Shown: positions 28,189 through 36,994 of the stretch, one piece after another
How positions within the stretch are numbered: the first letter of the stretch is position 1
How the letters are laid out: each line of letters starts with the position of its first letter
Origin: Acidimicrobiaceae bacterium
Lineage (GTDB): Bacteria > Actinomycetota > Acidimicrobiia > Acidimicrobiales > RAAP-2
Assembly (NCBI GenBank): GCA_003161575.1
Contig: PMOE01000023.1
Coordinates: forward strand, 1-40,611
DNA length: 40,611 nucleotides
Reading direction: 5' to 3'
The notes under the pieces: generated by a model
The model's input: the letters and a program-made list of their open reading frames with translations, nothing else
Database searches by the model: none
Told to the model about the DNA's origin: nothing
Translations under genes and position numbers: made by a program

Positions 28189-30267
28189 CTAGGGGGCTGG
28201 GGCGAACGGGGTCGTCGCCCCCGTTCCGCCCGCTGCTGGTGCGGCCTTCTGTTCGGCGGCGGCCCGGATCACACAGGCCGGCACCGCCCCGGGGCTGCGT
28301 CGGTGGCGCTCACCAAATGCAGTGCACACAGAGAGGGTGTCGGCGTCGATGCGCAGGCCCGGGGGGGCCAGACCGACGTCGGACCAGACCCAGGCGTGGT
28401 CTTGGTACACCGGGCCTCTCCCGAGCACCGCGGTCATGAAACCGGCGGCGTAGTGCGCGTCATGGCCGACGAACGACGGCACTCCGGAGCGATCGGGGAT
28501 CACCACCATCGTGACCTCCCACGCCGACAGGGCCTGTCGTACCGCGGCGACCTCCCGGCGCGTGCCGGCCGGTGGGGGCGTAAAGCCGAAGGCGACAGAG
28601 GCCAGGACGAGAAAACCCGGGCGCTCACGCCCGGCCCGTCCGGGCGTGCCCTGGGGGCCGCCGCCACCGGCCTGGCCGTAGCGCATGCCGTTGATGGCCT
28701 GCCACGCCAGGGCCGACTGGATGCCCGAGAACGGGGGCGGGTAGGCCAGTAGCACCTGGCCCGGCACCACCTTCGGGCCTTGCACGGCGAACCAGGTGGG
28801 CAGGTCGACCGGGCGCACGGCGTAGGGAAGGCTCGGGGCGACGGCCTGTACCAACGGCACGAGCGACACGCCGGCGGCCACCAACACCGCGACGACGCGC
28901 ACCCCGGACCGCACGACAGCGGGGGCGCCCGCCCGGCCGCTGCGTCTGGGCAGCGTCACCCACCGGGCCCGATCGAGCACAACGGCCAGCATCACGGCGA
29001 GTGCCAGATAGGTGACCGCCATGAAGCGTTGCTCGACCACGTTGTCGAGGACGGGTGTGCGGTCGAAGAGCTGCCAGGGCACCCACTGATGTTTGCGTTC
29101 GCCGAGCGACAGCAGGGCCGTCACCACCGCGAGGGCGCCAAAAAACCAGAGCCGGCGGTCTCGCCGCCAGATCACGAGAGAGGCGGCCAAAACGGCGAGC
29201 ATCCCCCAGCCGATGTACGAAGACGACGGGAGGGGCCGACCGAGGTAGCCGCCGATGTCGAGAAGGATGCTCCGCCGCGCCCCGAAGCCCGGGTCGATAA
29301 ACGAGCGGGGCGTGTAGCCGCCGATCACCGGGATGTGCGGCCAGATCTCACCGGACAGATGGGCCGGGCCGGCCAGGGCGAACCAGGCCGGATAGGCCAA
29401 CAACGCCACGGTGACCACTCCGGCCGCCACCACGCCGGGCGCGGCCCGCCGGACCCGCGCCGGCAGGTCGGCCCGGTCGGCGATCGCCGCGTAGACGATC
29501 AACAACACGACGCCGATCACGCTGGCCAAGGCCACGATGACCAGCACCTCGGTGCTGACGAAGAACTCGACGCAGACGAGCAGACCGAGAGCCACCCCGA
29601 CGGGGATGGCCCGGCGGCGTTGACGGATCAGCAGTTCGTCGAGACAGCCGAGCATCAGGGGTAAGACGGCCAGGGCGGCGGTCATCAGGTGGGCGTCGGC
29701 CAGGCCCTGGAGCACAAAGGGTGAGAATCCGTACAAGAGGCCGCCCACGAAGGCGGCCGGGGTCCAACGCACCCAGCGACGCAGGAGCCAGAAGGCGCTG
29801 AGCGCGGTGGCGACCGGGACGAGGGTGGAGGCGACGTTCAAGGTGGCGATCGGGCCGAAGGCCCAGGTGATCGGGGCCAGGGGAACGCCGATGGCCAACA
29901 CGCTGGTATTGGCCAGCAGATTGAACCCGGAGGGATGGAACAAGGCGGTCGAAAAGAACAGGTTGGCACCGTGGTCGATCGCGTAGGCGGGCCACTCGAG
30001 AAACCAGGTGAACAGGGCCGGGTCCCCGCACCCACACGTGGCTGTGGTGCTCGGATGCGTCGTCCAGACGTGCCACCACAGCACGATCGACACCAACAGG
30101 TAGCCGCCCGCAGCACACACGAAGGAGCCGACCACGGCGCGCCGACGTGCGGGTCCATTATTGCGCCGACGGTGGAGCGCCCGAGCGGGCGGACCGAGGT
30201 CACCGGGCCCGAACTCCGGGTCGATCTCCGGGCCGGCCCCGGCAGGGCCGCCGACCTCGACGGTCAC
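28189..30267 (-). CDS. Multi-pass membrane protein, probable GT-C-type glycosyltransferase
   Basis: A 692-residue polytopic protein with about 11-13 hydrophobic segments from residue 45 to about 480, followed by a roughly 200-residue extracytoplasmic C-terminal domain. The first periplasmic loop reads WWHVWTTHPSTTATCGCGDPALFTWFLEWPAYAI. Its DP pair and the layout resemble GT-C enzymes that use lipid-phosphate sugars. FHPSGFNLLANTSVLAIGVPLAP and LVEQRFMAVTYLALAVML-like segments also occur in actinobacterial hypothetical membrane glycosyltransferases. No family can be named with certainty. Its GTG start shares one base with the stop of the flavoprotein gene (TAGTG), so the two are coupled. It converges with the SGNH gene with a gap of only 19 bp. 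Confidence 0.75.
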   Translation of the reverse strand: MTVEVGGPAGAGPEIDPEFGPGDLGPPARALHRRRNNGPARRRAVVGSFVCAAGGYLLVSIVLWWHVWTTHPSTTATCGCGDPALFTWFLEWPAYAIDHGANLFFSTALFHPSGFNLLANTSVLAIGVPLAPITWAFGPIATLNVASTLVPVATALSAFWLLRRWVRWTPAAFVGGLLYGFSPFVLQGLADAHLMTAALAVLPLMLGCLDELLIRQRRRAIPVGVALGLLVCVEFFVSTEVLVIVALASVIGVVLLIVYAAIADRADLPARVRRAAPGVVAAGVVTVALLAYPAWFALAGPAHLSGEIWPHIPVIGGYTPRSFIDPGFGARRSILLDIGGYLGRPLPSSSYIGWGMLAVLAASLVIWRRDRRLWFFGALAVVTALLSLGERKHQWVPWQLFDRTPVLDNVVEQRFMAVTYLALAVMLAVVLDRARWVTLPRRSGRAGAPAVVRSGVRVVAVLVAAGVSLVPLVQAVAPSLPYAVRPVDLPTWFAVQGPKVVPGQVLLAYPPPFSGIQSALAWQAINGMRYGQAGGGGPQGTPGRAGRERPGFLVLASVAFGFTPPPAGTRREVAAVRQALSAWEVTMVVIPDRSGVPSFVGHDAHYAAGFMTAVLGRGPVYQDHAWVWSDVGLAPPGLRIDADTLSVCTAFGERHRRSPGAVPACVIRAAAEQKAAPAAGGTGATTPFAPAP

Positions 30268-31811
30268 TAGGCGGTGGGTGATCGGCGGGGCAGCACGGGT
30301 GCGTCGCGCCCCGTTCCCCCCCGCGAAGGGTCTTTGGCCCCCGACCCGTCATCGGCGTGCTCCTCGTGGTACTCCTCTTCCACGTTGACCGCCCAGATGT
30401 CATGGTGCGCGCCGAGAATGTTTTCGACCGTCAGCATGGCCGTGTACATCGAGTGGTCCTGGTTGTTGTACTTGTGCATGCCGTTGCGCCCGACGGGGTG
30501 CACGTTGGGCGCAACGGCGTCGAGGTATTTGGTGATGATCTCCACGTTGTCGCGGTAGTCGAAGTCGTAGTAGGGGTAGGCCTTGGGGACCCGCACGACG
30601 TACCCCGCCTCCACCACCTCGGGCTTCACCAGGCCCAGCCGGTCGAGTTCTCGTGTGCCCTGGGCGATCAGTTCCTCGTCGGTGCTCTCCCACAATGCGT
30701 CACCTTCGAAGACGAAGTACTCGAGCCCGAGACACGTCCGCCCCTCTTTCACCATGAACGGGGACCACGAACCGAAGTTCTGGATGCGCCCTACTTTCAC
30801 GTCGGTGGCGTGAATGTAGATCCAGTTGTCTGGAAAACCGTCGGCCTCGGGCACCACTAGGGCCACGGTCAGAAAGTCCCGGTAGTGCAGGCCGGCGCCG
30901 GCCCGACGAACCTCGTCGGGCGGCGGGGGGTCGAGGGCGGCGACGAGCGCGTTCATCGGCATCGAGGAGATCACGTGGGAGGCCTCCCGTTCCTCGGTGC
31001 TGCCGTCGTGGTGGGCCAAGGTGACCGAGGTGGCCCGACCGCCGTCGATGTGGATACGGGTCACCGCGGTTTGCATGATGACCTCGCCTCCGCCCTTTTG
31101 GACCAGATCCTGGCAACGCTCCCACATCATCCCGGGCCCGTATTTCGGATATTGGAACTCCTCGATCAGGCTGGTGATGTCCTTCTGGTTGCGCCGTGGG
31201 AGCAGCGCGTTGAGGACCGCTTTGCCCAGATCAAGGTTCTTCACCCGTTGGGCCGCCCAGTCGGCGGGCATCTCGCTCACCGGCACCCCCCACACTTTCT
31301 CGGTGTAGGTCTTGAAGAAGGTGCGGTAGAGGCGCCAGCCGAACCGAGCCACCAGCCAGTTCTCGTAGTTGGACTGGTCCTTGGGCGGACGGATCCGCGC
31401 CCACAGGTAGGAGAAGCCGCAGAGCATGGCTTCCAAAATGCCCAGGTTCTTGAGCGCGTTCGCCGCTTTCAGTGGGTAGTCGTAGTACTTGTTCTTGTAG
31501 AAGATGCGGCTCATACGCGGCCGCAGCAAGAAGTCCTCGTCGGGCAGGATCTCGTGCCAGAGGTCCTCGACCTCGGTCACTTTGGTGAAAAAGCGATGGC
31601 CCCCGATGTCAAAGCGCCAACCGTCTCGCTCGACGGTCCGGCTGATGCCGCCGACCACCGAGTCGGCCTCGGCCACCACCGCCTTGCGACCCGCCTTGAC
31701 CAGCTCGTAGGCCGCCGTCAACCCGGCCGGGCCGGCACCGATCACCACGACCGGCGCCCCGTCGGTCGTGGGCGATGAGGCCGATGTTTCCGCTGGTCCT
31801 GCCTCTGCCAC
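30267..31811 (-). CDS. FAD-dependent oxidoreductase, UDP-galactopyranose-mutase-like
   Basis: A 514-residue flavoprotein. The dinucleotide-binding site is VVVIGAGPAGLTAAYELVKAG (about 30-50), followed by EADSVVGGISRTVERDGWRFDIGGHRFFTK, the GG motif shared by UDP-galactopyranose mutases, protoporphyrinogen oxidases and amine oxidases. The C-terminal flavin-contact sequence is NVHPVGRNGMHKYNNQDHSMYTAM. Related proteins are often found in polysaccharide clusters beside glycosyltransferases and are annotated as amine oxidase or Glf-like. A role in making a furanose or oxidised sugar donor is plausible but unproven. The first 25 residues are a disordered Ala/Ser/Thr stretch. The GTG start at 31811 has AAAGGA about 5 nt upstream, within a small hairpin. 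The C-terminus is charged (EEEYHEEHADD). Confidence 0.85.
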   Translation of the reverse strand: MAEAGPAETSASSPTTDGAPVVVIGAGPAGLTAAYELVKAGRKAVVAEADSVVGGISRTVERDGWRFDIGGHRFFTKVTEVEDLWHEILPDEDFLLRPRMSRIFYKNKYYDYPLKAANALKNLGILEAMLCGFSYLWARIRPPKDQSNYENWLVARFGWRLYRTFFKTYTEKVWGVPVSEMPADWAAQRVKNLDLGKAVLNALLPRRNQKDITSLIEEFQYPKYGPGMMWERCQDLVQKGGGEVIMQTAVTRIHIDGGRATSVTLAHHDGSTEEREASHVISSMPMNALVAALDPPPPDEVRRAGAGLHYRDFLTVALVVPEADGFPDNWIYIHATDVKVGRIQNFGSWSPFMVKEGRTCLGLEYFVFEGDALWESTDEELIAQGTRELDRLGLVKPEVVEAGYVVRVPKAYPYYDFDYRDNVEIITKYLDAVAPNVHPVGRNGMHKYNNQDHSMYTAMLTVENILGAHHDIWAVNVEEEYHEEHADDGSGAKDPSRGGTGRDAPVLPRRSPTA

Positions 31812-31813
31812 GT

Positions 31814-31829
31814 GTTCCTTTCGGGGAAC
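31814..31829 (-). promoter_or_regulatory. Hairpin that covers the flavoprotein ribosome-binding site
   Basis: GTTCC and GGAAC form a perfect 5-bp stem around a 6-nt loop on the minus strand, with the AAAGGA ribosome-binding site in the loop and 3' arm. A second, stronger GC hairpin (GCCC/GGGC with GGCC/GGCC, 31833-31854) lies just upstream. Together they could limit translation. The rest of the 248-bp gap up to 32060 shows no gene. Confidence 0.35.
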
Positions 31830-32059
31830 CGAGCCCTGGCCGGGCCGGCCGGGCTGCTCCTGTCGGGTCGCGCCCAAACAGGCGGACGGCACTGACGACC
31901 GTGGGCCATCCATCGGCCCCCCAGACCCGGTCTGAGCGCCTCAGCCGTCCGACCACGGCGAGGTTAGTTGGTGGCTGGGAACCGGTGGTGCGATGGCGAG
32001 GTCCGTCGGCGCCGACCCGGCCCTTTGTGCAGGACCGCCCCGGACCCGGCCCTCCACTG

Positions 32060-33259
32060 TTACGGGACCAGCAGATTGCAGAAGGCCAGGAGGGCATACA
32101 CGGCGAGTCCGGCCCCGGCCAGCACCAGCACCGAGCGCTCAACGGTGGGACGGGAAATGAGCGACGCCCCGGCGAGCACCAGGGGAAAGGCGCTCAGCGA
32201 ATAGCGCTCAAAGGAATCGAGGTTGGTCCCGCTCAGCGCCACGAGCACCACGGCGGTGGCGAAGGCGCCGTAGGAGGCGGGCCAGCGACGCCAGCACACC
32301 ACGAGCAGGGCCACGACCACGAGCACCCACGGCAAGTGGAGAGCGGTGCCCACGTGGTGGTGCACCAACCCCCGGGCGTCGTGGACCAGGGTCGCCACCG
32401 GGTCCGAGAGCCCACCGTGGTGTCCGGCCTGGGCTTGGACCCGAAGCGGCAGCAGCGCATCACCGAAGACCCGCGCGCTCCAACCGAGGAAGACCGCCAT
32501 GCCGGCCAGGGGGGCGAAGGCGGCCAGTGCGGCCGCCGCCTGTTCGCGACCGGTCATCGAGCGTCGCCGGCGCACCGCTTCGACCACAACAGGCACCACC
32601 AAGAGCACCCCGAGCGGACGGGTCAGACCGGCCGCAAAACCGAGCGCGGCGGCGGAGCACCACGCCGGCCCCGGTCGCCCCGTCCAGTGGCCGCGGCCCG
32701 CCCCTCGTCGGATGGCAAGGAAACAACCGACGCTAAAGACGAGCAGGGTGGCCTCGGCGTAGCCCATGACCAACACGAAAGCCGGAGGGACAATCGACAG
32801 CAGCCAGACCGCACGCCGGGCCAGGACCTCGTCGCCGCTCTCCCGGCGCACCAACACGAATACCAAGGCAGTGGCCACCAAGGCGCTGGCGTTGGCGAGC
32901 ATCACCAGCGCGTCACCATCGCCCAGCCCGGTCACGAACCCGAGGGCCCGACCGGCCAACGAGAAGAGCGGGAAGAAACGGAGCGACTGGTGTCCGAGCG
33001 GGGCGTAGCCGAAGCGAGCGATGGCTTCGTACCACCCGGCGTCCCAGCCGAGCAGACCCTGGTGTACCCGGGCTGTTACCCCTGGGGTCCCCGGGTGGAT
33101 CCGGTCCACCACGAAGTGGGCGACGGCCAGGGTCCCGAGCACGATGACCCGGGCCACGATCCACGGGGCGAGCACCGAGCGCAGGACTCGGCCCGTCCGG
33201 GGAACCAGGTTGGTGAGCCCGGGCCGCGCAGCGCGGAGGCCGACGGCCCCGGCCTTCAC
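32060..33259 (-). CDS. PIG-V-like (GT-C) mannosyltransferase family membrane protein
   Basis: A 399-residue polytopic protein with about nine or ten hydrophobic segments. The first extracytoplasmic loop has GLLGWDAGWYEAIARFGYAPLG, the W-D-x-x-W-Y...IA...GY pattern of PIG-V/actinobacterial mannosyltransferase-like proteins; its Asp is the likely catalytic residue. SLRFFPLFSLAGRALG, VMGYAEATLLVFSVGCFLAIRR and GLTRPLGVLLVVPVVVEAV follow the same family. Such enzymes use polyprenyl-phosphate mannose or a similar donor outside the membrane. The GTG start at 33259 overlaps the stop of the upstream GT39-like gene (GTGA), so the two are coupled. The exact sugar is unknown. Confidence 0.84.
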   Translation of the reverse strand: MKAGAVGLRAARPGLTNLVPRTGRVLRSVLAPWIVARVIVLGTLAVAHFVVDRIHPGTPGVTARVHQGLLGWDAGWYEAIARFGYAPLGHQSLRFFPLFSLAGRALGFVTGLGDGDALVMLANASALVATALVFVLVRRESGDEVLARRAVWLLSIVPPAFVLVMGYAEATLLVFSVGCFLAIRRGAGRGHWTGRPGPAWCSAAALGFAAGLTRPLGVLLVVPVVVEAVRRRRSMTGREQAAAALAAFAPLAGMAVFLGWSARVFGDALLPLRVQAQAGHHGGLSDPVATLVHDARGLVHHHVGTALHLPWVLVVVALLVVCWRRWPASYGAFATAVVLVALSGTNLDSFERYSLSAFPLVLAGASLISRPTVERSVLVLAGAGLAVYALLAFCNLLVP

Positions 33260-34962
33260 GGGGCGGCGCTGGCCGCAGGCGTTGGAACGGCGCCCGCAGA
33301 CGGCGGCGCAAACTGGGTGAGCTGCATCGGCTCGTAGTACTGGTCGGGATTTGCGTTGACCCACTGGTGGGCCCCGTAGCCAGGGGCCTCGGCCAGGTAC
33401 CCGGCCAGCTGCTCGCATTTGATCCCAAAACCCTGATAGCCCGGGGCCGAGACCAACCAGATGTCGTGGGTCGTGCCGGCCAGCTGCTCGAGGTGCCGGG
33501 CGAAGTCCGCCGGGTTCGAGCGGGCGGCGACCGTTTTGTAGTCGACCCAGTCGACGTAGGCCGGACCGGTCGCGCGGGGGTAGGTGAGCTGGTGGTAGCC
33601 CGGACCGGTCAGCCGGTAGACCGACGGGCCCAGCTGGTCGGGGCAGTAGGCGACGATGTCGCCCGGCGCGGCATGGGCCTGCACGGCGGTGGCGATCTGA
33701 GGAGCCTGGGTGCGTTGGGTCCAGACGTTCTCCACCCCAGCGGCCAGGCCGGCCACGGCCATCAGTGCCATGATGCACGCCCGCACCCGGGCGTCGGCCA
33801 GGGTGAGGGTGCCGTAGGCCACCAGGACGAGCAGGGGCACAAAGATCACCGAGGCGTAGCGGGGCGAGAAGGCGCTCCCCGTAATGATCCCTCCGGTGAT
33901 GGCCGCAGCCAGGGTGAAGACCACCACAAAGGTCAGTCCCCGCCCGGGCCGGCGGGTCCGGATGTCGAGTTCGATATGCCACCGGTCCCGGGCGACGCCG
34001 AAGAGGGCCAGTGCCCCGAGCGCGAAGTAGAAGACGGCGAGCAGCCGGCCCTGATTCGACCCGGCCGTCGACAGGGTCGCCTGGTTGTCGGTGAAGCCGG
34101 TGACCGCATTGATGATGGCGGCGAAGTTCGGCGGCTTGGACCACGGGGTCCCGGTATGAGCCGACTGGTAAATGAAGGTCGGCATCCACGGAAGAAAGGC
34201 CACGCAACCGACCACGATGGACCCGAGGGCGTAACGGGTGGGGCTGCGGCGGTCCGACCGCCCCCGCCATGCCTGCCAGATGAGCCACAGTGCAAGCGAG
34301 GCGATCAGGTAGATGGCCCAGTACTGGGTGTAGAGCAACGCCGCGGACACCACGGCCAGCGCCACCAGGTTGCCCACCTGGGGTCGCGACAGCACCCGTT
34401 CGAGCGCGAGGAATCCACAAGCCACCAAGAACATAACCAGCGCATACATCCGCGCCTCGGTGGCGTAGTAGATGGCGAATGGCGCGCTGGCCAGGAGCAC
34501 GAGGGCCATCCAGGCCACCGTTCGGCCGCCGAAACGGCGCCCGGCAAGCCAAGCGATGGGCAGGGTGAACACCGAAAGCACTCCGGTCAATGAGCGAACC
34601 GCGAGATCAGATGTACCGAGGAGCCACATCCAAAAATGCAGGAGCAGGTAGTAGAGGGGGGGCGCCCCGTCTCGCTTCAGATAGCTCGGGATCTCGTGGA
34701 TGGGACGGCGGGCGATGTTGACCGTTAGCGCCTCGTCCAGCCACAGCGCCGACTTGGTCCAGAACCGCAACGCCACCCCGAACGCCACTACGACGGCCAC
34801 CCCGATGCCGGCGGCCACTAGCCATCTTCCGGTCAGACGCGAGGACGGGGCTCCGGTACCCGCCCCCGGCCCGCTCACCGGCGAATCACTCCCTGTCGCT
34901 GCTGGCGAGCCCCGATCCGCCGATGGGGGACGCGGAAGCTCATCGATGGCCGCACCGTCCAT
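33256..34962 (-). CDS. GT39-like (GT-C) membrane glycosyltransferase
   Basis: A 568-residue polytopic protein. After a 50-residue cytoplasmic Pro/Ser/Gly-rich tail come about 11-12 hydrophobic segments. The first outside loop is RFWTKSALWLDEALTVNIARRPIHEIPSYLKRDGAPPLYYLLLHFW, where the D-E pair and PPLYYLLLHFW are hallmarks of PMT/ArnT-like transferases (PMT_2, GT39/83). ATEARMYALVMFLVACGF is also typical. The extracytoplasmic C-terminal domain (about 430-568) contains two cysteines. The ATG at 34962 lies 6 nt after TACCAT, so the gene is probably leaderless. It is the first gene of a two-gene unit with the PIG-V-like gene and diverges from the ABC transporter operon. Confidence 0.86.
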   Translation of the reverse strand: MDGAAIDELPRPPSADRGSPAATGSDSPVSGPGAGTGAPSSRLTGRWLVAAGIGVAVVVAFGVALRFWTKSALWLDEALTVNIARRPIHEIPSYLKRDGAPPLYYLLLHFWMWLLGTSDLAVRSLTGVLSVFTLPIAWLAGRRFGGRTVAWMALVLLASAPFAIYYATEARMYALVMFLVACGFLALERVLSRPQVGNLVALAVVSAALLYTQYWAIYLIASLALWLIWQAWRGRSDRRSPTRYALGSIVVGCVAFLPWMPTFIYQSAHTGTPWSKPPNFAAIINAVTGFTDNQATLSTAGSNQGRLLAVFYFALGALALFGVARDRWHIELDIRTRRPGRGLTFVVVFTLAAAITGGIITGSAFSPRYASVIFVPLLVLVAYGTLTLADARVRACIMALMAVAGLAAGVENVWTQRTQAPQIATAVQAHAAPGDIVAYCPDQLGPSVYRLTGPGYHQLTYPRATGPAYVDWVDYKTVAARSNPADFARHLEQLAGTTHDIWLVSAPGYQGFGIKCEQLAGYLAEAPGYGAHQWVNANPDQYYEPMQLTQFAPPSAGAVPTPAASAAP

Positions 34963-34968
34963 CCGGGC

Positions 34969-34974
34969 ATGGTA
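34969..34974 (-). promoter_or_regulatory. Candidate leaderless -10 element of the GT39-like gene
   Basis: On the minus strand TACCAT is followed by 6 nt (GCCCGG) and the ATG at 34962. No Shine-Dalgarno site precedes that ATG. Confidence 0.42.
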
Positions 34975-35066
34975 CGCGACACTGCCCTGGCCGCCACGAC
35001 AGCGGGGCCATTGGGGCCGCCGGGGCGGACGAAGTGGGTCGCCTCGGTCCGAGCGGGCGGCTAGGC

Positions 35067-35072
35067 CTAGGA
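35067..35072 (+). promoter_or_regulatory. Candidate -10 element of the ABC transporter operon
   Basis: TAGGAT lies 43 nt before the first GTG, giving a short leader with a GGGAG ribosome-binding site at 35105-35109. The -35 region is unclear. Confidence 0.3.
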
Positions 35073-35115
35073 TCTGGCGGAGCCCGGGGGGGGACGCGAC
35101 CGAAGGGAGACCCGC

Positions 35116-36063
35116 GTGGCGAAGTACCTGACGAAGCGAGCAGCTGCTCTCGTCGCCATCATCTTCTTGGTCTCCCTCGGCGCGTTCTTTCTCGTCCACC
35201 TCCTGCCGGGCGACCCGACGGTCACGATTTTGGGCCCAAATGACACGGCGCACAATGCGGCGATACTGCGGGGTCAGCTCGGCCTGAACAAGCCGCTCTA
35301 TGAGCAGTACTGGATCTGGGCCGGCCACTTGCTCGAGGGCAACCTCGGAGAGTCCTTCGTCACCCACCAGACGGTCACCAACATCATCGCCAACGCCCTC
35401 CCGATCGACATCGAACTCATCATCTTGTCCCAGGTGATCGCGTTGCCCATCGCCATCACCCTCGCCCTCCTCGCCGCCCGCCGACCCAACAAGGCCTTCG
35501 ACAAGGCGGCAACGACCACGACGTTTGGTGGACTGGCCCTACCCCCGTTCATCATTGCCCCGATCTTCGTGGTCCTCTTCGCCACCCACTGGCACATATT
35601 CCCCGGGCCCGCCTCCTACGTCCCGATCTCACAGGATTTTTGGACCAACATCGATTCGATGCTCTTGCCCTCCATCGTGTTGGCCTTCGGTTCGATCGTC
35701 ATCTACTACCGATTGCTGCGCAACGACCTGATCGCCACGTTGCAAGAGGAATTCATCACCATGGCTCGCTCTAAAGGCCTCTCCGATACCCGCATCCTGT
35801 TGCGTCACGCGTTCCGGCCGTCTTCCATTTCGCTGTTGGCCTCGGCGGGGATCAACATCGGGACTCTCATCGCCGGCACCTTTGTCGTCGAATACCTCCT
35901 GCAGATTCCCGGCCTCGGCTACGAGCTCGTCAGCAGCATCAACCAACTCGACTACATCACCGTGCAGGGCATCGTCCTGGTGGTCGCCGTCGGGGTTGTC
36001 GTGATCAATTTCATCGTCGATTTCCTCTTCACCGTCGTCGACCCGAGGATCGCCCGTGACTGA
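35116..36063 (+). CDS. Dpp/Opp-type ABC transporter permease, first subunit
   Basis: A 315-residue inner-membrane permease of the DppB/OppB/NikB family, which forms one half of the channel of a peptide, nickel or related importer. The N-terminal helix (KRAAALVAIIFLVSLGAFFLVHLLPGDP), the loop GQLGLNKPLYEQYWIWAGHLLEGNLGESF and the C-terminal DFLFTVVDPRI are diagnostic. The EAA loop that docks the ATPase is EEFITMARSKGLSDTRILLRHAFRPS. The GTG start has a GGGAG site about 6 nt upstream. The 3' end overlaps the next permease by 8 bp. Substrate is not assignable because no binding protein is encoded here. Confidence 0.93.
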   Translation: MAKYLTKRAAALVAIIFLVSLGAFFLVHLLPGDPTVTILGPNDTAHNAAILRGQLGLNKPLYEQYWIWAGHLLEGNLGESFVTHQTVTNIIANALPIDIELIILSQVIALPIAITLALLAARRPNKAFDKAATTTTFGGLALPPFIIAPIFVVLFATHWHIFPGPASYVPISQDFWTNIDSMLLPSIVLAFGSIVIYYRLLRNDLIATLQEEFITMARSKGLSDTRILLRHAFRPSSISLLASAGINIGTLIAGTFVVEYLLQIPGLGYELVSSINQLDYITVQGIVLVVAVGVVVINFIVDFLFTVVDPRIARD

Positions 36064-36994
36064 CCGCCTCATCCCCATCGAACAGGCCGAACGCGCGAGC
36101 GTGGTGTCCACGTCCGGAGCGGCCGCCGCGGTCGGCGGGGCGGCGGCCATGTTCACCGAGGTGCAAACCCCGAGAAAACGCCTCGGCGCGTTCTTCTGGG
36201 TCTGCGCGGCGTGGATCGGCATCGTCATCGTGCTCGCCATCGTCGCCAACCTCCTGCCCCTGATCAATCCCAACGCGCAGAACGGCGCAGTGAACGCCGG
36301 TCCGAATGCCACCAACTGGCTCGGGACCGACGACCTGGGCCGAGACATTCTGAGCCGGGTCATCTTCGGAGCCCGGGTCTCACTCGTCGCCGGTTTCGGT
36401 TCGATCCTCATCGCTCTCGCCCTCGGCGGAGTCACGGGCATGATCGCCGGCTACCGGCGCGGCACCGTCGACACCATCGTCAATGCCGGGTCCTACGTGT
36501 TGCTCGCCTTCCCAGCTCTGGTGGCGGTGATTGCCATCGTCACCTTCTGGGGCAACCAGCTGTGGAAGATCACCATCATCATCGGCATCGCGGCGGCACC
36601 GCTGGTCTTCCGGTTGGTTCGAGCGGCCACCCTCTCCTATTCCACCAGGGACTTCGTGGTCGCGGCGCGCGCCCTCGGGGCGACCGATACCCGCATCTTG
36701 TTCAAAGAGATCTTGCCGAACATCATCCCGGCCATCCTCTCCTTCGCCCTCATTGGTGTGGCGACGGTGATCGTCTTGGAGGGGACCTTGGCCTTTTTAG
36801 GCCTTTCGGTGCCCCCACCGACGGCCTCGTGGGGCAACATGTTGAATGAGAGCCGGAGCTACATCACCGGATCCCAGATCAACCTGTCGCTCCTCCTCTC
36901 CCCGGCCTTCGCCCTGTTCAGTTTCCTGCTTGCCCTCAATTTGGTCGGTGACCGGCTACGCCAGCACTTCGACGTGACCGAGGTTCGGCTTTGA
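36056..36994 (+). CDS. Dpp/Opp-type ABC transporter permease, second subunit
   Basis: A 312-residue permease of the DppC/OppC family. It has the cytoplasmic OppC_N segment (PRKRLGAFFWVCAAWIGIVIVLAIVANLL), the loop NWLGTDDLGRDILSRVIFGARVSL that is highly typical of DppC, and the EAA loop ARALGATDTRILFKEILPNIIPAI. LEGTLAFLGLSVPPPTASWGNML is another family mark. The first 40 residues are Ala-rich and variable. It pairs with the upstream permease, overlapping it by 8 bp, and its stop overlaps the TTG of the ATPase gene by 4 bp. The order permease-permease-ATPase-ATPase is the standard operon order. Confidence 0.94.
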   Translation: MTDRLIPIEQAERASVVSTSGAAAAVGGAAAMFTEVQTPRKRLGAFFWVCAAWIGIVIVLAIVANLLPLINPNAQNGAVNAGPNATNWLGTDDLGRDILSRVIFGARVSLVAGFGSILIALALGGVTGMIAGYRRGTVDTIVNAGSYVLLAFPALVAVIAIVTFWGNQLWKITIIIGIAAAPLVFRLVRAATLSYSTRDFVVAARALGATDTRILFKEILPNIIPAILSFALIGVATVIVLEGTLAFLGLSVPPPTASWGNMLNESRSYITGSQINLSLLLSPAFALFSFLLALNLVGDRLRQHFDVTEVRL

